A stretch of 64,000 nucleotides of DNA from JASLCR01 sp036405235 (GTDB lineage: Bacteria; Patescibacteriota; Saccharimonadia; Saccharimonadales; Saccharimonadaceae): positions 62,001 to 126,000 of the forward strand of contig DASWYA010000001.1 of assembly GCA_036405235.1 (NCBI GenBank), written 5' to 3'. The translations under genes were made by a program, and so were the position numbers. A model generated the notes under the pieces. That model saw only the letters and a program-made list of their open reading frames with translations. It searched no databases and was not told the origin of the DNA. Position 1 is the stretch's first letter, and the number at the start of each line of letters is the position of its first letter. This document shows positions 42,556 through 51,605 of this stretch, in pieces.

Positions 42556-43722
42556 GTGTACGGAAATCTACAGAGTATTTTGAAGGACGAAATCCAGTCT
42601 ATCCATGATCAGTCTTTGTATAAGACAGAGCGGATCCTCAGTTCTCCTCAAGGTCGAGAAATCGAAGTTGACGGTAAAAAGCTACTAAATTTTTGTTCAA
42701 ATAACTATCTAGGTCTTTCGGGTACGGCTGAACTTCGAGAAGCTTCCGATCGAGCCTTGGAGCGTTGGGGGTTTGGCCTTGCGTCTGTTCGATTTATCTG
42801 TGGCACTCAAGAGCTACACAAGCAGCTTGAGGCGAAAACGGCAAAGTTCTTAGATACAGAAGATGCAGTGTTGTACAGCTCATGTTTTATGGCAAATGTT
42901 GGACTATTCCAGACATTCTTTGGTCCAGAGGATGCAATTATTTCTGATGCGCTCAACCATGCATCAATTATTGACGCTGTGCGTCTCTCGAAAGCTGATC
43001 GTCATGTGTATGATCATATGGATATGGCAAGCCTTGAGGAAAAGCTACGGGCTACGCAAGATAAGCGTCTTCGCGTGATTGCAACAGACGGCGTCTTCTC
43101 GATGGATGGAGACATAGCACCAATGAAAGAGATTTGTGATTTGGCGGATAAGTATGATGCGCTAGTGATGGTTGATGACGCACATGGGGTTGGCGTACTC
43201 GGTGATCGTCTACGTGGCACGATGGAACATACCGGCACGACTGGTAGGGTAGATTTTATAACCGGTACATATGGTAAGGCTCTCGGTGGAGCTGGTGGTG
43301 CGTATATTGCAACGCACAGTGAAGCGGCAGATTTTCTTCGTCAACGCTCAAGATCGTATCTTTTCTCAAATGCGCTTGATACAGGCATTGCCGGAGCGGC
43401 AGATTTCGTGCTTGATTATATCGATGAGCACCTTGAACTTGGTGAAAAACTAAGAGGAAATGCCCGAGCTTTCCGCGACGAGATGAAAAAAGCCGGTTTC
43501 TCAGTAAGTGAGAGCGAACATCCAATTACGCCAGTTATGTTTTCTGAAGTAGAGGCGATGGAGACAGCCAGAAAATTGCTCGAGGAAGGTATCTTTGTGG
43601 TTGGATTTTCATACCCTGTAGTACCAAAAGGCAAGGCGCGTATCAGGGTGCAGGTCTCGGCAGCGCATACATCTGAGGACATTCATAAGCTGGTCGAGGG
43701 CTTCAAGAAGGTTACGAGCTAG
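42556..43722 (+). CDS. kbl: 2-amino-3-ketobutyrate CoA ligase
   Basis: PLP enzyme splitting 2-amino-3-ketobutyrate with CoA into glycine and acetyl-CoA. 388 aa, starting with GTG 42556 after GGAGAGAAAC. NFCSNNYLGLSG, SVRFICGTQELHKQLE, VDDAHGVGVLG and the PLP-Lys segment TGTYGKALGGAGGAY are all present. It belongs to the alpha-oxoamine synthase family, but the partner tdh and overall similarity favour Kbl over BioF. Together they degrade threonine. Confidence 0.9.
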   Translation: MYGNLQSILKDEIQSIHDQSLYKTERILSSPQGREIEVDGKKLLNFCSNNYLGLSGTAELREASDRALERWGFGLASVRFICGTQELHKQLEAKTAKFLDTEDAVLYSSCFMANVGLFQTFFGPEDAIISDALNHASIIDAVRLSKADRHVYDHMDMASLEEKLRATQDKRLRVIATDGVFSMDGDIAPMKEICDLADKYDALVMVDDAHGVGVLGDRLRGTMEHTGTTGRVDFITGTYGKALGGAGGAYIATHSEAADFLRQRSRSYLFSNALDTGIAGAADFVLDYIDEHLELGEKLRGNARAFRDEMKKAGFSVSESEHPITPVMFSEVEAMETARKLLEEGIFVVGFSYPVVPKGKARIRVQVSAAHTSEDIHKLVEGFKKVTS

Positions 43723-43731
43723 GAGGGGGCG

Positions 43732-44034
43732 ATGAGAGCAGTCTGGAATAATACGACTATTGCTGAAGCACCAAAAGAAGCGTTAATACGCATAGAGGGG
43801 AACTGGTATTTTCCACCAGATTCTCTGAAGAAAGAATATTTTAAAGACTCAGGTCATCACACGACTTGTCATTGGAAGGGTGAAGCAAGCTACTACGACA
43901 TATTAGTTGATGGAAACACGAATGACTTCGGCGCGTGGTATTATCCAGAGCCAAAAGCTGGCTCCACGGAGCGTGTGAAAAAAGACTTTGCAAGCTATGT
44001 TGCATTTTGGAATGGTGTAGAGATTGTAGAGTAG
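43732..44034 (+). CDS. DUF427 domain protein
   Basis: 100-aa protein of the DUF427 family: IAEAPKEALIRIEGNWYFPPDSLKKEYFKDSGHHTTCHWKGEASYYDILVDG, then the conserved AWYYPEP and FWNGVEI. The fold is a small beta barrel of unknown role. GGAGGGGGC precedes the ATG. It is the last gene of the operon starting at 40264, ten bases after kbl. Confidence 0.88.
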   Translation: MRAVWNNTTIAEAPKEALIRIEGNWYFPPDSLKKEYFKDSGHHTTCHWKGEASYYDILVDGNTNDFGAWYYPEPKAGSTERVKKDFASYVAFWNGVEIVE

Positions 44035-44072
44035 ACTAAAAGTACCCACGGCTCAGATGCTATACTCTAGAG

Positions 44073-45353
44073 GTGGCTATTTCAACCATTAAAGACTGTG
44101 AGCGATTACTCGCACCATATATACCGGATCTGAATCACTATCACGAGGGTGGAGTAACTACTGATCGTGCACTATCGCTAGCAAAAGCAGCAGGATCGCC
44201 ACATGAAAAATTACGAATTATACACGCCGCAGGAACTAGTGGCAAAACATCTACCTGCTATTTTATTGCATCATTACTAGGGGCCGGTGGGTGCAAGGTC
44301 GGATTAACAGTTACGCCTCATATTACGAGCATCACTGAGAGGGTGCAGATCAATGGTGAACCACTCCGCGAAGGGCTCTTTGTTGAGTATTTTAGTGAAT
44401 TTTACAAGATTGTTCAGAATGCCAACGTGGAGGATCTTTCCTATTTTGAATTTTTAATGATATTCTCACTGTGGGTTTTCGAAAAAGAAAAAGTTGACTA
44501 TGCGGTAGTAGAGACAGGATTAGGTGGTCTTCATGATGCTAGTAACATTTGCACCAGGGAAGATAAGGTAGCTGTAATAACGGATATCGGTCTTGACCAT
44601 ACTAATATTTTGGGTGATACCTTGACTGAGATTGCCGGGCAAAAAGCAGGAATTATTTGGCCAGGGAATCACGTATTTTGCTATAGGCAATCACCAGAAG
44701 TTGATGATGTTATTGCGGCCGAGTCAACGAGAAAGAACGCGACACTTCACAGAGTTTTGTCTGTAGAACCTGACGAGGAAAGTGATGTGCCTGTATTTCA
44801 GCAGCGAAACTGGATTTTGGCGAAAAGCGCCTATGATTTTATAAGAGATCGAGACAATCTCCAGGAACTATCTGCTGCAGAGCTTGTGAGGACGCTCCAC
44901 ACAAACGTGCCAGCTCGCATGGAGCTACATACACTGAATAACAAAGTGCTTATTGTCGATGGTGCGCATAATGAGCAAAAGATGACAACATTCTTTAATA
45001 GCTTTGTGAAACGATTTCCTGGAGTCGAGCCAGTGATTCTTTTGGCGCTAAAAGAAGGTAAAGAACTTCAGGCTGTTGCGCCAATTATTGCACGCTTCTC
45101 CAAAGAGGTGATTGTTACAGAATTTACAAAAGAGCAGGATATGCCACTTGGCGCAATGAAAGCGAGTGTTGTTGCCAAAGCTTTGGAAGCGAGTGGTGTT
45201 TCACGTGTTGTAGTGCGGGTGGATGTGAACCGAGCGTTAAGCGAACTGCTTGCATCAAAGAACGATACGTTGCTTGTTATAGGCTCATTTTTCCTAGCGG
45301 CAGAAGTCCGGCCTTTGCTGCAGGAGATATCGATTTCTCCCAGGATGATGTGA
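44073..45353 (+). CDS. folC: Folylpolyglutamate synthase / Mur ligase family (FolC)
   Basis: Adds glutamate to folates. 426 aa, starting at GTG 44073, with TATACT (44061-44066) ending six bases before it, so GTG begins a leaderless mRNA. Features: YHEGGVTTDRALSLAKAAGSPHEKLRIIHAAGTSGKTSTCYFIASLL (ATP loop), TVTPHITSITERVQING, and VVETGLGGLHDASN. These are FolC rather than cell-wall Mur ligase marks. No other folate gene is nearby, and tdh/kbl just upstream produce glycine, a one-carbon donor. Confidence 0.9.
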   Translation: MAISTIKDCERLLAPYIPDLNHYHEGGVTTDRALSLAKAAGSPHEKLRIIHAAGTSGKTSTCYFIASLLGAGGCKVGLTVTPHITSITERVQINGEPLREGLFVEYFSEFYKIVQNANVEDLSYFEFLMIFSLWVFEKEKVDYAVVETGLGGLHDASNICTREDKVAVITDIGLDHTNILGDTLTEIAGQKAGIIWPGNHVFCYRQSPEVDDVIAAESTRKNATLHRVLSVEPDEESDVPVFQQRNWILAKSAYDFIRDRDNLQELSAAELVRTLHTNVPARMELHTLNNKVLIVDGAHNEQKMTTFFNSFVKRFPGVEPVILLALKEGKELQAVAPIIARFSKEVIVTEFTKEQDMPLGAMKASVVAKALEASGVSRVVVRVDVNRALSELLASKNDTLLVIGSFFLAAEVRPLLQEISISPRMM

Positions 45354-45367
45354 TACAATTTATCACT

Positions 45368-46369
45368 ATGAGCGATGAAAAAACTACTCCAGATTCTGAA
45401 AATGAGCCAACTGATATCTTTAATTGGGCGAACCAAACCGATAGTGTAAAAAATGACTTAGAGATAGAACTTTTTCTCTTTAATAAATTCTACACACCAT
45501 TTGTAATGAAATTTTCTAGCGAGCTTACTCAGCAGATTCGCGCGCTCTTTCTTTATGATCCAATTAGCTTTGCTAACCTAGGCGCTGGAACGGGCCTAAG
45601 CGTTCGTGAGTTTGAGATGAGCGAAGCAGAAGAAAATGTGTTACTTCGTACCGAGCTTGGTAAGATCGAAAAGGCATCGAAGTTGCTTCATGTGATTGAG
45701 AGTGAGCGAACGGATATTGCCGAGTTTAATGAAGAAGAACATGAATTTAAGCGTATGAAAGGCATTATTGCTAGGTTTTCAAAGAAGGATTCTAAGGAAC
45801 CAAGCTTTTATATCGCTAAATTACTTCAAACGAGTGCTGCACTCAAAGGTGCGGTAAGTTGGGAGATCAACGGTGGCCGATTTGACCGTTTTAAGGCTGA
45901 CGTAGGTCTAAAGATTCCTGCTGACAATCAGGTGCTGATCGTCGATAAGGATATCTTTGTGTTTAGTCAGTCGAAATTTGAGCGGTTATTTGAATATGAC
46001 TATAAGAAGCAGGCGCTAGCGGATAGAAAAGTATCAGAAATTGAATCGAAATATAAGCTCAGTTTTCCAGAAGGCGTAGACTTACAGAGTCTCGTGAAAG
46101 ACCGCAAGAAAACAGTGAACAAGCTGCAGAAACTTGATATTGGCGAAGTTACTCAAGAACAAGCACTTGAGTATGCGGATGACATGCAGCTTGAGCTGAT
46201 GACTGACGAGGAAGACCGAATTATTATTATGGACGGGAATGATCTCGATACGTTTGTAAGCCTCATTAATGAAGACTACATTACGTCTGCAGTGACAGGG
46301 AAGCGCTACGAGATCAAAAGTAAGAAATTACTTGACGAGCCAGCTGGCGGCGAGCCACCAAGAGGATAA
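45368..46369 (+). CDS. DUF4868 / KwaB-like protein
   Basis: 333 aa from ATG 45368 (MSDEKTTPDSEN), with TACAAT (45354-45359) ending eight bases before it. The middle and C-terminal parts resemble DUF4868, the family of Kiwa component KwaB: ALKGAVSWEINGGRFDRFKADVGLKIPADNQVLIVDKDIFVFSQSKFERLFEYD. In Kiwa, KwaB acts with the membrane protein KwaA; no KwaA-like gene is adjacent. It may be a lone relative with a different job. A bidirectional terminator follows. Confidence 0.6.
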   Translation: MSDEKTTPDSENEPTDIFNWANQTDSVKNDLEIELFLFNKFYTPFVMKFSSELTQQIRALFLYDPISFANLGAGTGLSVREFEMSEAEENVLLRTELGKIEKASKLLHVIESERTDIAEFNEEEHEFKRMKGIIARFSKKDSKEPSFYIAKLLQTSAALKGAVSWEINGGRFDRFKADVGLKIPADNQVLIVDKDIFVFSQSKFERLFEYDYKKQALADRKVSEIESKYKLSFPEGVDLQSLVKDRKKTVNKLQKLDIGEVTQEQALEYADDMQLELMTDEEDRIIIMDGNDLDTFVSLINEDYITSAVTGKRYEIKSKKLLDEPAGGEPPRG

Positions 46370-46382
46370 AGTGCAGCTATAA

Positions 46383-46412
46383 AAAAGATCCCTCAAATTC
46401 GAGGGATCTTTT
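46383..46412. terminator. Bidirectional terminator
   Basis: AAAAGATCCCTC pairs perfectly over 12 bp with GAGGGATCTTTT around a six-base loop. A-runs and T-runs on the two sides let it serve the DUF4868-like gene (plus) and the convergent membrane protein gene (minus). Confidence 0.9.
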
Positions 46413-46427
46413 ACGTTTACTAGAGGT

Positions 46428-47189
46428 TTACTCTGCTGCGAATGCCTTAAGGGCTGCATCTACAGCATCGCTGTCAGGCCTTGCATAGTACTTTGGATTA
46501 CTCTTGTCATAAGTAACAAAGAACGGGCAGCTTGTGGCTGGGCCATTAATATCAGCAAGTGTCTTGATGAGCTTGCCAGTCTTTGCTTCGCGTAGTGTGA
46601 GTGTGTATTTTACTGCGTAGTAATCTAGAGAAATTGTCTTACCATCTGACTTGAAATCACAAGTTTTTGATTTAACGGCTGAGCCTGCTTTTTCGTCGAG
46701 ACATGCTACAACATTGACATCCTCGAACTTTTTATAGTCGGCTGCGTAAGTAGCTTTGTAGGCGAGTGTTACCTGTGAAAAGCTTCTGCTTGTGCTATTT
46801 TTAGAGAAAGCAACTACCTTGTATGGCTTAGTAAATGTAGCAGCGTTGGCGATTGAGCCATTCTCGCAGACTGCATCAAAGTTTGATAGATACTTGGCAG
46901 TCTCTCCATTCGCTTCACGCAGAGAGTCGTCGGATGTTTCTGGCTGGTCTTCTTGGTCTGACGTTTTTTGAGTGTCAGAGTTTTTGGATGTATCGCTGCC
47001 TTTATTGCTCAGAACGATAGCCAAAATAATACCTACAACGACAAGCAAGAGAACAACTCCACCGACTACGAGGCCGATGATGAGTCCTTTATTGCTGCTT
47101 GGTGTTGGTGCTGGGTTTGGTGTGTTGACTGGTGGTTGTGGCGCTATTGGTGGCGTCGGTGGTGTTGGTGCTTGTGGAGTTTCGTCCAT
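46428..47189 (-). CDS. Membrane-anchored protein with Pro-rich N-terminus
   Basis: 253-aa unknown. Residues 1-33 are a cytoplasmic Pro/Thr-rich stretch (APTPPTPPIAPQPPVNTPNP). One membrane helix (GLIIGLVVGGVVLLLVVVGIILAIVL) follows, then an acidic Ser/Asp linker and an outer domain of about 160 residues with four Cys (AVCENG, VACLDE, KTCDFK, TSCPFF) that could form disulfides. TATACT on the minus strand (47232-47227) implies a leader of about 30 bases. This type of extracytoplasmic protein is frequent in Saccharibacteria, but the function is unknown. Confidence 0.75.
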   Translation of the reverse strand: MDETPQAPTPPTPPIAPQPPVNTPNPAPTPSSNKGLIIGLVVGGVVLLLVVVGIILAIVLSNKGSDTSKNSDTQKTSDQEDQPETSDDSLREANGETAKYLSNFDAVCENGSIANAATFTKPYKVVAFSKNSTSRSFSQVTLAYKATYAADYKKFEDVNVVACLDEKAGSAVKSKTCDFKSDGKTISLDYYAVKYTLTLREAKTGKLIKTLADINGPATSCPFFVTYDKSNPKYYARPDSDAVDAALKAFAAE

Positions 47190-47250
47190 ATCCCTATCTT
47201 TTACCTCACTTAGATTGATACGCTTAAGTATAACATCAGCTTAGAGAATG

Positions 47251-47329
47251 CTACAATAACTTCGCTGATGTACGTCCTCACTCAAAAAACCGAGCAAGCT
47301 CAGTTTTCTCTCGTTTCGTAGTACAATAA
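47251..47329 (+). repeat. Promoter-linked dispersed repeat, copy B
   Basis: Left flank 47251-47283, inverted repeat AAAACCGAGC / GCTCAGTTTT (47286-47295 and 47298-47307, one mismatch), and right flank 47309-47329 identical to 28461-28481. The right flank supplies the -10 TACAAT (47322-47327) of the PIF1-like gene. The centre has no sequence identity with copy A but keeps the palindrome. Confidence 0.75.
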
Positions 47330-47335
47330 AGCATA

Positions 47336-48853
47336 ATGAAACAAGCTCTTGCACTCGAGATCATGCTGACTGGCGAGCACGTGTTTTTAACTGGTCCAGC
47401 TGGGGCGGGAAAGACATTTGTGCTCAACCAATTTATAAGGCTAGCAAAATCCGAGGGCAAACATGTATCGGTAACGGCAACTACGGGTCTGGCGGCAACG
47501 CATCTTGGTGGTACGACTATTCATAGCTGGAGCGGGATTGGTGTGCACGATGAGCTCCCAGGGCATTTTGCTGAAAACATCAGCAAGGGACGACGTGAGA
47601 TTATAGAAAAAACTGATGTACTCATCATAGATGAGATTTCGATGCTGCATGATTTTCGTCTCGATATGGTTGATGAAGTTTGTCGGCTTGTGCGTAAACA
47701 GCCTGATGTGCCATTTGGGGGGATTCAAGTAGTAATGAGTGGAGATTTCTTCCAGCTGCCTCCAATCAATCGAGGTGATTCAAGAGAAGGTAGCTTTGTA
47801 GTAATGAGTCGAGTATGGCAGGAACTTGACCCGGTGATTTGCTATCTTGAAGAGCAGCATCGTCAAGATGACGATACACTGAGTGGTATTTTGGCAGCTA
47901 TGCGAGCAGGTGATGTCCGACGTCGCCACGCTGAAACGCTGCTTGCTCGCGCTGAGGTGGCTGTACCAGTGGATGTAGTACTGACAGAGCTCCATACAGT
48001 AAATATTGATGTTGATGCGATTAACGAGGCAAAACTTGAAGCGCTTGAGGGGGATGAAATTCAGTACACTCAGACGACAACAGGTGCGGCAAACTATGTA
48101 GAAAATTTACAGAGATCAGTGTTGGCGCCTCGCACTTTAAGACTTAAAAAAGGTGCGTTGGTGATGGCGGTAAAGAATAGCCTTGAAAAGAAATATGTCA
48201 ACGGTAGCATCGGAGAGGTTGTTGGGTTTGAGCCAGGGAGCGAATACCCAATTGTTGAACTAAGCAGTGGGAAGGAAGTAATATTTCAGCCTGATACTTG
48301 GGAGTTGCGTGATGGTGACAAAAAACGTGCATCAATTACGCAGATCCCGCTTCGTCTCGCATGGGCTATCACAGTGCATAAATCTCAAGGTATGACGCTT
48401 GATGCTGCGCGAATTGATCTGAGGAAAGCATTCGTTGAGGGCATGGGATATGTGGCGCTGAGTCGAGTAAAAAATGTGAACAGTTTATATCTTCATGGTA
48501 TCAATCAGATGGCACTGAAGGTGAGTCAAGTTGCCCTCGATATTGACGATATGCTTAGGACGAAGTCTGCTAATGATGCCAAACGACTCGCACATTTAGA
48601 GAAAAATATTGAAACTCGCATGAAACAACCAGCCAAAAGTAGCAGTAAAAGTTCGTGGAGCGATAAGATAGCAAAAATGCGTCTGACATACCCAAACGCC
48701 TATAAGCCTTGGGGTACACAGGATGACGCTACTCTCAAGCAAGATTTTCAGAACGGCGAATCTATCGAATCACTTAGCAAAAAACTTGGTCGTCACGAAG
48801 GCTCGATCAAGATGCGTCTACAGAAGCATTTCGGTGAAGATGTTGTGACTTGA
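47336..48853 (+). CDS. PIF1-type DNA helicase with C-terminal Myb/SANT-like domain
   Basis: Superfamily 1B 5'-3' helicase of 505 aa. Walker A GPAGAGKT (20-27), TATTGLAATHLGGTTIHSWSGI, Walker B VLIIDEISML, MSGDFFQLPP, and late motifs AITVHKSQGMTLD and GYVALSRVKN are intact. The C-terminal 70 residues (WSDKIAKMRLTYPNAYKPWG, DFQNGESIESLSKKLGRHEGSIKMRL) look like a Myb/SANT-type helix-turn-helix, probably a DNA-docking module. TACAAT lies eight bases before the ATG, in the dispersed repeat. Confidence 0.9.
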   Translation: MKQALALEIMLTGEHVFLTGPAGAGKTFVLNQFIRLAKSEGKHVSVTATTGLAATHLGGTTIHSWSGIGVHDELPGHFAENISKGRREIIEKTDVLIIDEISMLHDFRLDMVDEVCRLVRKQPDVPFGGIQVVMSGDFFQLPPINRGDSREGSFVVMSRVWQELDPVICYLEEQHRQDDDTLSGILAAMRAGDVRRRHAETLLARAEVAVPVDVVLTELHTVNIDVDAINEAKLEALEGDEIQYTQTTTGAANYVENLQRSVLAPRTLRLKKGALVMAVKNSLEKKYVNGSIGEVVGFEPGSEYPIVELSSGKEVIFQPDTWELRDGDKKRASITQIPLRLAWAITVHKSQGMTLDAARIDLRKAFVEGMGYVALSRVKNVNSLYLHGINQMALKVSQVALDIDDMLRTKSANDAKRLAHLEKNIETRMKQPAKSSSKSSWSDKIAKMRLTYPNAYKPWGTQDDATLKQDFQNGESIESLSKKLGRHEGSIKMRLQKHFGEDVVT

Positions 48854-48887
48854 CTTTTATTCACGGTAGTACACAATAGTGAATACT

Positions 48888-49301
48888 ATGGAACGAGAAG
48901 GCACAACGACTGAAGCACCAGAACTGAATAAAGATAGAATGACAGTCCTAAGGGATCTACTTGCTCTCGCGCAGCAAGCACCTGATAACTCTGTATGGTA
49001 CGGCATTGAGAGGGGGGATGGTGAAGCCGCAGGTATTGTTTTTAAAATTATCAATAAACACATAATGCGGGAAGGAAGCGAGCCGTTTGCAAGCTTTATA
49101 CTACATGTATTGCAGGACATGATTAGTGAAGAGGAGCAAAAATCGATTCAAGACGACGTACCAAAGAAAGAGTCGCTGACTGTACCTGAGGCTATTTCGC
49201 CAAAGTCCGATAGCTTAGATGCAAAGATAAAAGCTGCACTTGGCCGCCATAGTGCTGGCCGGAGGCAATGGTCAAATCAGCATAGTAGACCTCGACGCTG
49301 A
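48888..49301 (+). CDS. Hypothetical protein, 137 aa
   Basis: Unknown soluble protein from ATG 48888 (MEREGTTTEAPELNKDR); GTG 48879 is in frame but too near the -10. TTGACT (48850-48855) and CACAAT (48872-48877) form a plausible promoter with a 16-base spacer. The middle is helical (KDRMTVLRDLLALAQQA, EPFASFILHVLQDMISEEEQK). The tail is basic (AALGRHSAGRRQWSNQHSRPRR). No family recognised. Confidence 0.6.
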   Translation: MEREGTTTEAPELNKDRMTVLRDLLALAQQAPDNSVWYGIERGDGEAAGIVFKIINKHIMREGSEPFASFILHVLQDMISEEEQKSIQDDVPKKESLTVPEAISPKSDSLDAKIKAALGRHSAGRRQWSNQHSRPRR

Positions 49302-49335
49302 TAAGAGATACTTCCTAGTGCTATAATGGGACAAT

Positions 49336-50607
49336 ATGCAGAAAAAGCCGAGTCTAACATTTCCAAAGCGATTTCTCTGGGGGGCAGCAACATCAGCACA
49401 TCAGATAGAAGGTGGCAATCATAATGATTGGACTGTTTGGGAGCTTGAAAACGCAAAAGCTAAAGCGGCTCAAGGCGAATACCGCTATCACGATCTTGAA
49501 GTATATGAAAAAGAGAAGGTCAGGGAAGAAATCAAGAGCCCGGATAATTACATATCTGGGAAACTAGCAGATCATTACAACAAATATGAGGAAGATTTTG
49601 ATCTGATAAAAGAGCTTAATCTCAATGCATTTCGATTTAGCGTAGAATGGTCTCGTATCGAGCCGAAAGAAGGTCAATGGGACGCAGAAGCGATTGAGCA
49701 CTATAGGGAATATATAGCTAGTCTCAAGAAGCGTGGTATTGAGCCAATGATGACGCTGATCCACTTTACGGTACCGGAGTGGTTTAGAGAAAAAGGCGCT
49801 TTTGAAAAGCGGTCAAACATAAAATACTTTGTACGATACGCTGAGAAGGTGATTAATGAGCTTGGTAAAGACATTCGCTATGTCATTACAATCAACGAAC
49901 CAGACACTGTCATTTATATGGGCTATTTACGTGGTGAGTGGCCACCCATGAAGCAAAGCAAATGGTTGGCTTGGCGAGTTGCAAACAACCAGATTCGTGC
50001 ACACAATCTTGCGGCGCGGATGATTCATAAAACCAATCGGCGATTTAAAGTGTCTATTGCTAAAAATTCATTCTACTTTTTCCCAGGTGACGATGCTTGG
50101 CTTTCGGGTCTTAGTGCGCGTTTTTTCCAATACGTGCAAGATGACTATATATTGAAACGAGTCAGAAAGACCTGTGATTTTATCGGTGTAAATTATTACT
50201 TTTCTTCCAGAGTCTATGGCTATAGAATTCACAATGAGGACGAACGACTTAGTGATCTTGGTTGGGATATGCACCCAGATCATCTGCAGCATGTTCTGGA
50301 GCGGCTTCATGAAAAATATAAATTACCACTTATTGTGACAGAGAATGGTCTAGCGGATCATAGTGACACATACCGAAAATGGTGGTTGATGAAGACGATG
50401 ATGGCACTTTCCGAAGCGCTAAAAGAAGGTGTTGACCTAAGAGGCTATTTCCACTGGAGCTTACTTGATAATTTTGAGTGGGCACACGGCAAGTGGCCTG
50501 ATTTTGGGCTCGTAGAGGTAGAATACGATACTATGAAGCGTACGATTCGTCCGAGTGCATTGTGGTGGAGAAAAGTCTTAGGTAAAATACAGAAAGAGGC
50601 ACGATGA
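49336..50607 (+). CDS. Glycoside hydrolase family 1 (beta-glucosidase-like)
   Basis: Cytoplasmic (no signal peptide) retaining beta-glycosidase of 423 aa. FPKRFLWGAATSAHQIEGG is the N-terminal signature, acid/base Glu is in TINEPD, nucleophile Glu in IVTENGLAD, and HWSLLDNFEWAHG is the substrate-binding segment. TATAAT (49322-49327) ends eight bases before the ATG. Its stop overlaps the yvcK start by four bases (ATGA), so this is the first gene of a three-gene operon. The natural substrate is unknown. Confidence 0.94.
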   Translation: MQKKPSLTFPKRFLWGAATSAHQIEGGNHNDWTVWELENAKAKAAQGEYRYHDLEVYEKEKVREEIKSPDNYISGKLADHYNKYEEDFDLIKELNLNAFRFSVEWSRIEPKEGQWDAEAIEHYREYIASLKKRGIEPMMTLIHFTVPEWFREKGAFEKRSNIKYFVRYAEKVINELGKDIRYVITINEPDTVIYMGYLRGEWPPMKQSKWLAWRVANNQIRAHNLAARMIHKTNRRFKVSIAKNSFYFFPGDDAWLSGLSARFFQYVQDDYILKRVRKTCDFIGVNYYFSSRVYGYRIHNEDERLSDLGWDMHPDHLQHVLERLHEKYKLPLIVTENGLADHSDTYRKWWLMKTMMALSEALKEGVDLRGYFHWSLLDNFEWAHGKWPDFGLVEVEYDTMKRTIRPSALWWRKVLGKIQKEAR

Positions 50608-51605
50608 ACGATACGAATGTAAAGATAGTAGTACTAGGTGGTGGAACTGGCAGCTTTATGCTGCTTGATGAGTTGAAACATCATACGAGCAATTTGACTG
50701 CTATTGTAAACATGGTTGACGATGGAGGCAGCACTGGAGTGCTAAGGGATGAGCTGGGCGTATTGCCACCAGGGGATGTGCGTCAGTGCTTGGTTGCACT
50801 CAGTCGCTCGCCGGATATGCGTGATCTTTTTAACTATCGATTTGAAGAAGGCACTTTCAGGGGGCACTCATTTGGGAATATGTTCCTTACTGCACTTGAA
50901 AAAACCACAGGCAGTTTTGCTGACGCCGTACAGACCGCATCGGATATCTTGCGAACCAGTGGCCGTGTGTTGCCGGCAACACTCGATAATGTACGGCTTG
51001 TTATGACATGGCCGGACGGTGCAGAGTTGCGGGGTGAAAAGGTGATTGATGCAGAACATTTTTCACAGAATCCTCGTGAAGCTCGTCTGAGCCTTGATCC
51101 AAAGGGGCAAGCAAATCCGCATGCGCTTGAAGCGATCGCAGAGGCTGACTTGATTGTAGTTGCGCCTGGTGATCTCTATACGTCGATCGGACCTCTTCTT
51201 GCGGTTGATGGGATTGTCGATGCCGTGAAAGCTTCATCTGCAAAGAAGCTATATGTATGCAATCTTGTTACAAAAGAAGGTCAGACTGATGATCTCGCGG
51301 CTTCAGGTCACGCGGCTGAAATAGAACGTCTCGCAGGTGAAGAGTTCCTTGACTATATGATATATAACGACGCGATTCCAGACGTCGGACTTGCTGAACG
51401 CTACAAAGCTGAGGGCTCGTATGTTGTTGAGGCGGATCAAGCTCAGCTCAAAGAAGCGCACTACATACCATATGGCGGTGATCTTTTAGGTGGTATTGAT
51501 GCGAAAGAGACAAGTGATGTACTGCCAGTGACTCGCTCGTTGATCCGTCATGATGGCGCAGCAGTTGCGAAGTTAATCCTTGATGTTTATCATAAGAACA
51601 GATGA
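50604..51605 (+). CDS. YvcK/GlmR-type gluconeogenesis factor (CofD-like)
   Basis: 333-aa protein of the YvcK/CofD-like family. VVLGGGTGSFMLLDELKHH is the UDP-sugar binding loop, and NMVDDGGSTGVLRDELGVLPPGDVRQCLVALS and GHSFGNMFLTALE are family signatures. In Firmicutes, YvcK (GlmR) binds UDP-GlcNAc and directs carbon into peptidoglycan precursors. Here it is translationally coupled to a GH1 glycosidase before and a HAD-like gene after, which fits sugar use for the wall. Confidence 0.92.
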   Translation: MNDTNVKIVVLGGGTGSFMLLDELKHHTSNLTAIVNMVDDGGSTGVLRDELGVLPPGDVRQCLVALSRSPDMRDLFNYRFEEGTFRGHSFGNMFLTALEKTTGSFADAVQTASDILRTSGRVLPATLDNVRLVMTWPDGAELRGEKVIDAEHFSQNPREARLSLDPKGQANPHALEAIAEADLIVVAPGDLYTSIGPLLAVDGIVDAVKASSAKKLYVCNLVTKEGQTDDLAASGHAAEIERLAGEEFLDYMIYNDAIPDVGLAERYKAEGSYVVEADQAQLKEAHYIPYGGDLLGGIDAKETSDVLPVTRSLIRHDGAAVAKLILDVYHKNR

